Assembly: GCA_965223305.1 (NCBI GenBank) | Contig: CBDCWT010000079.1 | Span: forward strand, 194,049-258,048 | Direction: 5' to 3' | DNA length: 64,000 nucleotides | From: CBDCWT01 sp965223305 | Lineage (GTDB): Bacteria > Planctomycetota > Planctomycetia > Pirellulales > Pirellulaceae | Part shown: in pieces, positions 1 through 7,201 of the stretch | Numbering within the stretch: position 1 is the stretch's first letter | Layout: each line of letters opens with the position of its first letter | Notes under the pieces: model-generated | Database searches by the model: none | The model's input: the letters and a program-made list of their open reading frames with translations, nothing else | Told to the model about the DNA's origin: nothing | Made by a program: the position numbers and the translations under genes

Positions 1-1
1 T

Positions 2-175
2 TACACCGCAATGCTTGCCGTTGCGGATACCTACGGGTATTGGTTCGTCATCCGGGACTACGGTGTTTTAGTAACCGGTAAGCACTACGCGATGACGATA
101 GACGCACCAACAATCCCAAGGAAGACAGGTGTCGGAAGCGGGGCCGGTTTCGGGGGCGGCGGAGGGATGTTCTGA
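2..175 (+). CDS. C-terminus of an unknown Gly-rich-tailed protein (5' partial)
   Basis: An open frame enters from the left edge and stops with TGA at 173-175, giving the last 57 residues of a protein. The visible part is a beta-strand-like aromatic segment (containing YGYWFVIRDYGVLV) followed by a Pro/Lys linker and a short tail ending GFGGGGGMF. Such Gly-rich tails are common in planctomycete secreted or surface proteins, but no domain can be named. The body of the gene lies outside the window. Confidence 0.55.
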   Translation, partial: YTAMLAVADTYGYWFVIRDYGVLVTGKHYAMTIDAPTIPRKTGVGSGAGFGGGGGMF

Positions 176-760
176 TGTCAGCGTCGGTCAGGCACCGGAG
201 TGTGCACCAGTATGAGATTGAATTCGTGCTATTAGCGGCCGCGGAGACACTCCCTAGCCCGGGTGATGCGCGAGCGATCTGCTGCAATCTCTCGCGACGA
301 ACTTCGTGAAACCATCCGGACCAGGCACAGCTGGCGCGTCGAAAGTTTGCGCATTCCACCCAAATCTCCGGATTGCTCCGTTTACCTAGGGCCTCTGACG
401 CCCGATCTACGGTAGTTTGGTTGGTCACTTGCCGACAGGGGCGGGCGAGGACGCACTCCATTCGGGCCGTCGAAGGTAAGGGGCCTGTCCCAACACCGCT
501 CCAGTCGCTAGAAAGTTAGCGAAGACGAGGAGTCTGTAGAGCTTGGATGCGAATGTGACGGGTGGGTAAAGACGCATGGCCGTATCTCGCTTGGCAGCGT
601 AACCTACGGCCCGGGCGGCGCCGCAGTGAGGTTTCCACAATCGTTACACCTCGAATCCGACCGGCGATATGTCGAGCCAGATTGGGGATTGCTTCGGACT
701 TGCCCAGCGCGCGGGGGCGATTATGTTTAGGACCTTGTTCGTCTATACACTCTAACCACT
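176..760. other. Noncoding stretch, no recognisable gene
   Basis: No open frame on either strand reads as a plausible protein. The frames that stay open give Arg/Ser/Pro-rich translations typical of noncoding GC-rich DNA. None of the repeat families found elsewhere in the window occurs here, and no convincing promoter or terminator was seen. Confidence 0.5.
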
Positions 761-1906
761 GTGAGATTTCCAACCATGGGAACACCGGCGTTCATCGCGT
801 TGTTGGCCGTAAGCACCGTTGGGGCATCGATTCCCCAAGCGGATGTGGAAAAGCAAAACGAGGCCTTCAAGACTTGGTGGGATACGGACTTCACGTGGAA
901 GTTCGATGATCTTCCCACCGAGGGCAGTGTACCCAAGTTTCGCATTCCCTATTCGGGTTATATCTATCCCGATACCAGTGGCGGAACGACGAACGTCTTG
1001 CATAAATATGACCGCGCATTCGGTGCACGGGCTGTCTCTCATGAAAGATGGGACACGACTGCGTTTAAGGAGCCCGTTGAGCGGCGGGGTTTCTTGGGTC
1101 GCAGGCGATTCACCCGGATGCGAACGCCCGATTGGTACGGCCACTGCAACGGCTGGACAGCTGCGGCGATTCGCCACGCCGAGCCGCAGCATAGCGTGAC
1201 GATGAATGGCATTACCTTCACACCGGCGGACATTAAAGGACTGCTCGCGGAGATCTACATCTACAACGACCACACCGTCCTGACCGGTGAAGACACGAAC
1301 ATCAACGCCGGGGTTTTTCATGCCTTGATCACAAATTGGCTAGGACGAGGCAGCCACGCCTTGGCAATGGAAGCTGATCCCACGGACGAGAAGTGGAACT
1401 ATCCGATCTACGCCTATGCGGTTTCTTTTGGCAGACACTCTGGTCGGCAGGTCGAAGTCAAAATGAACATTGCGTTTGCCAAGGACAGCGACGGCGAGTA
1501 CCAAGAGAGCCCGCGGATCAAAGAGATCAAGTACTTTCACTACATGTTGAATCTAGATTTCGCCGGAAACATCGTAGGCGGTCATTTCTACCGGGACAGC
1601 TCGGTGATCGACATGCTGTGGATCCCAGTCCAGCCCAAGCCGGCGGGCCAAGAGGGCAACGAGCGGGGCAATCCCTACGTTGACGTCAGCAAGGTCCTCG
1701 CGTTGTGGCGGGCCTCGGTGCCGTACCACCTTCGCGAGAAGTGGCTCAACATCGACCCGGCGATCGGCGAATCGGACATCTCGATCGAGGAGCAGCAGAA
1801 GATCGTGATGGCAGAGAAGAAGGCGGAAGCCGAAGCGGCTGCAGCTGCAGAGGCCGAAGCGGAAGCGGAGACGGCCCGCCGCTCGATTTCCGACGAGCTC
1901 GAGTAA
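761..1906 (+). CDS. Secreted transglutaminase-elicitor-like protein (TGase_elicitor family)
   Basis: The 381-residue product begins with a hydrophobic signal-peptide-like segment (residues 7-22). It carries the motif DWYGHCNGWTAAAI with Cys129, followed by an INAGVFHALITNWLG block and a KWNYPIYAY block. This order (Cys in a GHCxGW context, then FH..LTNWLG, then a WNxP segment) matches what I recall of the transglutaminase-like family named after the Phytophthora GP42 elicitor; the assignment is from memory. The expected activity is Cys-dependent acyl transfer between Gln and Lys side chains or amines, probably outside the cytoplasm. The last 40 residues are an Ala/Glu/Lys-rich, probably helical tail. 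A GTG start at 761 is used because it gives the signal peptide a positive residue; ATG at 776 is the alternative. Neither has a clear ribosome binding site. Confidence 0.7.
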   Translation: MRFPTMGTPAFIALLAVSTVGASIPQADVEKQNEAFKTWWDTDFTWKFDDLPTEGSVPKFRIPYSGYIYPDTSGGTTNVLHKYDRAFGARAVSHERWDTTAFKEPVERRGFLGRRRFTRMRTPDWYGHCNGWTAAAIRHAEPQHSVTMNGITFTPADIKGLLAEIYIYNDHTVLTGEDTNINAGVFHALITNWLGRGSHALAMEADPTDEKWNYPIYAYAVSFGRHSGRQVEVKMNIAFAKDSDGEYQESPRIKEIKYFHYMLNLDFAGNIVGGHFYRDSSVIDMLWIPVQPKPAGQEGNERGNPYVDVSKVLALWRASVPYHLREKWLNIDPAIGESDISIEEQQKIVMAEKKAEAEAAAAAEAEAEAETARRSISDELE

Positions 1907-2584
1907 CCGTGGCTGGCACCGGCTCGTTTCCCGAGCGAGCGCTTCGTGAAGCTGTGTTCTTCATCAATCGCAGCGTGAAGCGTGAGCTTTGAAGTTGCGC
2001 CTCCGGCTCAATCGTAACCCGAAGCGTGAGCGAGGGAATTACTTACGTTGGAACACCAATCTCCCCTCGCTAACGCTTCGGGTTACGAAAAACACGACGC
2101 AAAGCGCAACTCAAAAAACGTGAGCGAGGGAATTACTTACGTTGATACACGAACTCCCCTCGCTAACGAAGTCGTGCAGCTCTTAGGTGAGTGCGTGATT
2201 TCGTGTTTCTTCACTCTCCCCTCGGGGAGAGTCGGCCCGAAGGGCCGGAGAGGGGGAGCACTCGCTGGACGCTACGCGTCGGTGTCGCTGGGGAACCGTG
2301 GGCTAACGCCGGCTAACGCCCAGCGGCTGATTTGGAGCATCGCCGAACTCGCCAGAGCGTAGTTTGGTGGATCGCATGAAGCGTAAAAGCTGCACCGCCT
2401 CGAACGCTTCGGGTTTACGATAACGCGGCAAATTCGCCACCCTGAGCCGGTCGGACTGCGGAGAGTGCCACTCAAAGCTCGGCCGAACACTCGTTGCACT
2501 AATTGCGTAGTCATGGTCTGCGGCCCAAAATGAGGGCACTTTCCCCGCCTGCGTGGCGTCCAGCGACTCCGAGGCAGCCCGGCC
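1907..2584. repeat. Intergenic repeat array (families R5, R3, R4)
   Basis: No gene is seen. About 2009-2168 holds several R5 units (core CGTAACCCGAAGCGTGAGCG) in both orientations. A long R3 composite runs from about 2176 to 2400: GTGCGTGATTTCGT, then the palindrome around CTCTCCCCTCGGGGAGAG with GGCCCGAAGGGCC, then GACGCTACGCGTCGG, GGGCTAACGCC, an R4-like CGCCGAACTCGCCAGAG and finally AGCTGCACCGCCTC. The same order recurs at 53265-53461 and, reversed, at 50280-50478. Another R5 piece lies near 2398-2418. Confidence 0.7.
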
Positions 2585-3922
2585 ATGACTACTCACCAGC
2601 AGCCCGTTCCGGTGGCAAGAGTTGTCGATCTCATCGACCCGGCAGCTAACTTCTTATTTGACGTCTCCTATGAGGAGGCGGCGGAGGCTGTGGCCTCGGG
2701 AGATCCCCGCCAGGTGCGGGCGATCGACGGTCAGTTTGCCATCGTCCAGCAGCGGGACCACGTGGTGCGGTTGGCTCGATCGATCGGCCGGCCAATGCGG
2801 TATTTTCTCGCCAAACAAACGGCAGGCCCGTGTCTCGTTGTCGCAGAGAGGATGGAGGAGATTCGGGACTTTCTCCGCGAGCAAGGTCTGGCGGACCAAT
2901 TCCATCCTTCCTACACCCGCATGGTGCCTGCCCACTTTGTGGTCGAGATTGCCCTGGTCGGCTGCCCCGATCCGAATCCCGTTTACACTCGCTTCCTGCA
3001 ACCGCAGCAGAACGACCTGCCGGCGGACCTGGATGAAATTGGCCGCATCTATCTCGGCACGATTGCCGAAGAATGCGATCGGTGGCTGAATCAGATCGAG
3101 CCACAGGAACCGATCGGCGTGCTCTTCTCCGGTGGCATCGACAGCGGTGCGATCTTCCTCGTGCTGCATCACCTCTTGCTAGAACGTGGCGAAGCGCCGA
3201 CCCGACTCAAGGCGTTTACATTGTCCGTCGAGCGGGGCAGCGCGGATGCGCAACAGGCATTCGAGTTCCTGGGCTCGTTGGACCTGTCGATGTTTCTCGA
3301 GATCGTCGAGGTTGAAGCAGACGCGCTCGACTTTTCTGAGGCAGTCAAGGTCATCGAAGATTACAAGCCGCTAGACGTCCAATCGGCCACCATGTCGTTG
3401 GCTTTGTGCCGCGAGATTCGCCGACGATACCCAGAATGGAAGTACCTCGTGGATGGGGACGGTGGTGACGAGAATCTCAAGGACTACCCCATTGAAGAGA
3501 ATCCGGAGTTGACCATTCGTAGTGTCCTCAACAATCTCATGCTCTACCACGAGGGTTGGGGAGTGGAAGCGATCAAGCATTCGCTGACTTACAGCGGAGG
3601 TCAGAGTCGGGGTCACGTGCGTTCATACGCCCCGGGACGGACGCTCGGATTTCGTGGATTCAGCCCCTACTCGCTGCCCAATGTCATTGCTGTCGCAGAG
3701 TCGATTCCCTTCGTCGAGTTGACAAACTGGAGTCATGAGCGGCTCTACGCGCTGAAAGGAGAGGTCGTCAGACGCGGGATCGAGAACCTGACCGGCAAAA
3801 CGATGCCCGTTTTCGAGAAACGCCGCTTTCAGCATGGCGCGGTCGGCGAGAGCGACTTTCAGTCGCTTTTTCCGGTTGAAGAAGCCCGGTACCGGAGCGT
3901 ATTCGAGCACGTGTATGGCTGA
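2585..3922 (+). CDS. Asparagine-synthetase-like protein lacking the glutaminase Cys
   Basis: This 445-residue protein has the ATP pyrophosphatase loop VLFSGGIDSGA near residues 179-189 and a DGDGGDE motif near residue 289, the second nucleotide-site signature of AsnB and beta-lactam synthetases. It is shorter than typical AsnB (about 550-620). The N-terminus reads MTTHQQ, so the Cys2 nucleophile of class II glutamine amidotransferases is missing, although a degenerate N-terminal half (about 1-150) remains. Family knowledge: the enzymes adenylate a carboxylate and attack it with an amine. Without Cys2 it probably uses free ammonia or an internal or substrate amine, as beta-lactam synthetase-type members do. 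Its 3' end overlaps the next gene by 8 bp (ATGGCTGA), which implies translational coupling. The substrate is unknown. Confidence 0.8.
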   Translation: MTTHQQPVPVARVVDLIDPAANFLFDVSYEEAAEAVASGDPRQVRAIDGQFAIVQQRDHVVRLARSIGRPMRYFLAKQTAGPCLVVAERMEEIRDFLREQGLADQFHPSYTRMVPAHFVVEIALVGCPDPNPVYTRFLQPQQNDLPADLDEIGRIYLGTIAEECDRWLNQIEPQEPIGVLFSGGIDSGAIFLVLHHLLLERGEAPTRLKAFTLSVERGSADAQQAFEFLGSLDLSMFLEIVEVEADALDFSEAVKVIEDYKPLDVQSATMSLALCREIRRRYPEWKYLVDGDGGDENLKDYPIEENPELTIRSVLNNLMLYHEGWGVEAIKHSLTYSGGQSRGHVRSYAPGRTLGFRGFSPYSLPNVIAVAESIPFVELTNWSHERLYALKGEVVRRGIENLTGKTMPVFEKRRFQHGAVGESDFQSLFPVEEARYRSVFEHVYG

Positions 3923-4868
3923 GTTCCAGCGGTTGGTCTCTGATCGCGAGATTCTCGCAGTTCGCTCGGAGAAGAACGACCTCGATCCACGGCGACCTTA
4001 CGCCTACTTTGTCGAGCCTGAACGTACAGCGGACGGAGAAGTATGCGAAGTCGCGACCATCTTCCTGACCAACCGCGAGTGCCCATTTCGCTGCCTGATG
4101 TGCGACCTCTGGCGGAACACGCTCGACGCATCCGTTCCTGAGGGTGCCATCGGCGACCAGATCGACTATGCGCTGCTGCGACTCGGGCACGCCACGCATA
4201 TCAAGCTCTACAACAGCGGGAACTTCTTCGATCGAAAGGCAATTCCGCCGGGAGAACTTCCTGCGATTGCCGCTCGCTTGGCGGGATTCGATCGGGTGAT
4301 TGTTGAATGCCATCCGCGGCTATGTCGCGACGACTGCTTTCGGTTTCAAGATCAGCTGGTGGGCGACTTGGAAGTTGCCATGGGGCTCGAGACGGTTCAG
4401 CCCGATGTACTGGCCCGGCTGAACAAGCAGATGACACTCGACGACTACGACCGGGCAGTCTCCCGTTTACGAGGCGCAGGAATTGCGGTCCGCGCCTTCA
4501 TCCTGCTGCGTCCTCCGTTTGTCACGGAGGAGGAGGGTATCCACTGGGCGATTCGCTCACTGCGACACGCGTTCGAGGTGGGTGTGGAATGCTGCACGGT
4601 AATCCCCACGCGGTCCGGCAACGGGATACTCGAGTTGCTCGCCGCCGAAGGGCGATTTGCCCCTCCCACGCTTTCATCGTTGGAAGTCGTGCAAGAGGAA
4701 GGAATTCGCATGCGGCAGGGAAGGGTCTTCGTCGATCTATGGGACTGTGACCGGTTTTACGAATGCGAGGACTGCGGTCCTCGGCGCAAGGAGCGGATGT
4801 ACCGCATGAATCTGGAACAGCGAGTTCTCCCTGAGATCCACTGTGACCGCTGCACCGCCTACTCGTGA
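3915..4868 (+). CDS. Radical SAM enzyme, RaSEA/TIGR01210-like
   Basis: The 317-residue product has the radical SAM cluster motif CPFRCLMC (Cys55, Cys59, Cys62). It also shows IKLYNSGNFFD, AMGLETVQPDVLARLNKQ and RAFILLRPPFVTEEEG, which resemble the archaeosine-biosynthesis radical SAM family (RaSEA) of archaea. The C-terminus adds a Cys-rich part (CDRFYECEDC, then HCDRC) that could bind an auxiliary Fe-S cluster or Zn. Bacteria are not known to make archaeosine, so another substrate is likely. The start at 3915 gives an ATGGCTGA overlap with the asparagine-synthetase-like gene; an ATG 27 codons upstream lies inside that gene and is less likely. The two genes probably act on one pathway. Confidence 0.8.
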   Translation: MAEFQRLVSDREILAVRSEKNDLDPRRPYAYFVEPERTADGEVCEVATIFLTNRECPFRCLMCDLWRNTLDASVPEGAIGDQIDYALLRLGHATHIKLYNSGNFFDRKAIPPGELPAIAARLAGFDRVIVECHPRLCRDDCFRFQDQLVGDLEVAMGLETVQPDVLARLNKQMTLDDYDRAVSRLRGAGIAVRAFILLRPPFVTEEEGIHWAIRSLRHAFEVGVECCTVIPTRSGNGILELLAAEGRFAPPTLSSLEVVQEEGIRMRQGRVFVDLWDCDRFYECEDCGPRRKERMYRMNLEQRVLPEIHCDRCTAYS

Positions 4869-5150
4869 TCTCCACGATTCGAAAAGTAGCAGGCTCACTC
4901 CGTGAGCCGTCCGCCGGTGGGCGCATTCCCGTTTTCGCGCACCCGAAAACACCGCTGCGCAACGGGCATATGCCAGCAGCGAAATCACAAGGTTGGCAGC
5001 ATCAAAGGCCCAGTTGACTCGGTCGGCCTTTCGCGGGAGACAATACGGGACTAGTTCGGTGGAAGACAGGCGGTCCTGATGTGATCGTCGTGCGTCCGTC
5101 GGTTACGGGCACACGGAGTGTGCCTACTACTATTGTCCACGAGAAACGCG
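4869..5150. repeat. Intergenic region with two R2 palindromes
   Basis: Two copies of the R2 hairpin occur, at about 4886-4915 (GGCTCACTCCGTGAGCC core) and, in reverse orientation, at 5107-5130 (GGCACACGGAGTGTGCC core, ending TACTAC). They separate the radical SAM gene from the flavoenzyme gene and may act as transcript 3' ends or REP-like elements. No small gene or precursor peptide could be supported here. Confidence 0.6.
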
Positions 5151-6632
5151 ATGGTCCGGATAAATGCTGACGTGGCGATTCTCGGGAGCGGATTCGCAGG
5201 CAGCTTGACGGCGTTGCTGCTTCAGCAGATTGGACTGCGTCCTGTAGTGATCGACCGGGTGCGGCATCCGCGTTTTACGATTGGTGAATCGTCCACGCCG
5301 ATTGCGAATATGATCCTTGCAGACCTGACCCGCCGCTACTCATTGGCGGAACTAGTACCGTTGTCCAAGTATGGAACTTGGCGAAGCGTGTTTCCCGAGG
5401 TCCGCTGTGGCCTGAAGCGAGGTTTCAGCTATTTCGACCACACGGTGGGCGAGCCTTTTACGGCGCGCGAGGACCACGCAAACGAGTTGCTCGTCACTGC
5501 CAGTGTCGACGACGATCTTGGCGATACTCATTGGTATCGAGCGGACGTGGACGAACTTTTCGTCCTTGAGGCCCGCCGGTGTGGGATCGACGTGCTTGAG
5601 GAGACGACGGTCCACGAGTTGGCCGCCGAGAACGGCCGGTGGGAACTACTCGGGCGCCAAGACGATCCGATTCAGGTGACGGCCGAGTTCTTGGTCGACG
5701 CCAGCGGACCGGCCGGAGTTGTCCCCAGACGGTTGGGTATTTCGGACATGACCGAAGTGCTGTGCACGCGGTCTCGTGCGATTTACTCGCACTTCAAGGG
5801 AGTAGCCAGTTGGCGCGACCTCTTGCAGGAGCAGGGGGTTCGAGTGGCCGATCATCCTTTTCACTGCGATCACGCGGCTCAGCACCACATGCTGAAGAAT
5901 GGTTGGTTGTGGCTGCTGCGATTCCCAGGAGATGTGACGAGTGCCGGGCTGGTACTAGACGAACTTCAATCGCCGCTGGACGACAACTTGCCGATTGCCC
6001 AGGAGTGGCGGAGCCATCTCGTCAGATTCCCTTCGCTGGACCGCTGTTTTGCTGAGGCATCTCTCGCCGATTTACCGGGCGAGTTGATTCGCACACCACG
6101 CTTGCAGCGACTTTGGAGCCGCGCTGCGGGCCCAAATTGGGCGGCCTTGCCCCACACGGTCGGGTTTGTTGATCCACTTCACAGCAGCGGCATTGCACAG
6201 ACCTTGTGCGCTGTGGAGAGGCTTGTTGAGACACTTGAGCGGCATTGGAACACTCCGAAGTTAGCTGATCGGCTGCGAAACTACGAGCAGATTGTGTTCA
6301 GCGAGTTTCATTTGATCGACAAGCTTGTTGCCGGGTGCTTCCGCACTCTCGGTCAGTTCTCGATGCTGGCTACCTATTCGATGCTCTACTTTGCCGCAGC
6401 GACGACGTACGAGCGCCGCCGTTTATCCGGTTCGCAACCCACGGCATTCCTATGCGCCGACGATGTGGGAATCCGGCAACTTGTCGAGACCGTCTGGAAC
6501 GACCTGGACGCATGTCCGGCCCCGCAGCACTTCCTGGAGAGGACCGCGAAGCTGGCCGAGCCCTACAACGAGGTGGGCCTGTTTGCCCCGGAAATCCCCC
6601 ACATGTACCGGTACACCGCCCCGCCATCATGA
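5151..6632 (+). CDS. FAD-dependent halogenase-like monooxygenase
   Basis: The protein has 493 residues from ATG 5151. The N-terminal ILGSGFAGS (residues 8-16) is a GxGxxG FAD-binding fold. It is followed by TIGESSTP, comparable to the GEATIP segment of tryptophan halogenases, and by GLKRGFSYF with Lys89 near the position of the catalytic Lys of PrnA-type halogenases. A Trp-rich NGWLWLLRFPGD lies near residue 250, where halogenases have WxWxIP. A YRADVDELFVLEA helix fits the same family. The expected reaction is FADH2-dependent oxygenation or halogenation of an aromatic or alkene substrate; geranylgeranyl-reductase-like oxidation is an alternative. The start was moved 11 codons downstream of the longest frame because homologues begin just before the FAD fold. 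It follows the AsnB-like/radical SAM pair in the same direction. Confidence 0.72.
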   Translation: MVRINADVAILGSGFAGSLTALLLQQIGLRPVVIDRVRHPRFTIGESSTPIANMILADLTRRYSLAELVPLSKYGTWRSVFPEVRCGLKRGFSYFDHTVGEPFTAREDHANELLVTASVDDDLGDTHWYRADVDELFVLEARRCGIDVLEETTVHELAAENGRWELLGRQDDPIQVTAEFLVDASGPAGVVPRRLGISDMTEVLCTRSRAIYSHFKGVASWRDLLQEQGVRVADHPFHCDHAAQHHMLKNGWLWLLRFPGDVTSAGLVLDELQSPLDDNLPIAQEWRSHLVRFPSLDRCFAEASLADLPGELIRTPRLQRLWSRAAGPNWAALPHTVGFVDPLHSSGIAQTLCAVERLVETLERHWNTPKLADRLRNYEQIVFSEFHLIDKLVAGCFRTLGQFSMLATYSMLYFAAATTYERRRLSGSQPTAFLCADDVGIRQLVETVWNDLDACPAPQHFLERTAKLAEPYNEVGLFAPEIPHMYRYTAPPS

Positions 6633-7201
6633 GCCCCCCGGGAAAGTCACGTGTGGCTCCTCGTAACCCGAAAGCGTAAGCGAGGAGAGCCGGTCAACAA
6701 TTTCTTGTAGCCGAATTCGCCAGAATTTGGACGAATCGGCAGCCCGCCAAACTCTGGCGAGCAGCAGTTTGGCTACGAGTTCGTGGCATTTTCGTAACCC
6801 GAAAGCGTCCGCGAGGGGGAGTTGGCGTGCCAACGCAAGTTATTCCCTCGCTTACGCTTCGGGTTCCGATGGAGGTGGAACTTGCAGCTTCAATTCTGCC
6901 ACTTGACGGCTTCGCATTTTACGATTGAGCCAAGAATGTAACATCTAAGGGCGTCGGCGAACGCGGGTGGTCGGCATCCGCTAAATCGGGGCGGAAAGTG
7001 AGCCTGAACCGCGCCACTCGAACCCCCGGATGGCGGGGGAACTGCTGGAATCGCTTGACCCCTCGGCGGCGAGTGCGCTAGGATGTGGTTTCGTACCTGA
7101 TCGGCGGGCGGACGTGCTGGCTCGATCGGTCCCCACATAGCCTCACACCCCACCCCTGCAACGGGGTCTTTGCGACCGTTGTCTTCCCCGAGGGCCGGTG
7201 G
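6633..7201. repeat. Intergenic repeats (R5 units and an R4 hairpin)
   Basis: R5 units lie at about 6660-6688 (CGTAACCCGAAAGCGTAAGC), 6792-6822 and, reversed, 6844-6872. An R4 element spans 6706-6776 and starts GTAGCCGAATTCGCCAGA and ends near GGCTACGA. It is a long imperfect inverted repeat also found at 61745-61811. The remainder to 7201 is unique sequence without a supportable gene. Confidence 0.6.
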
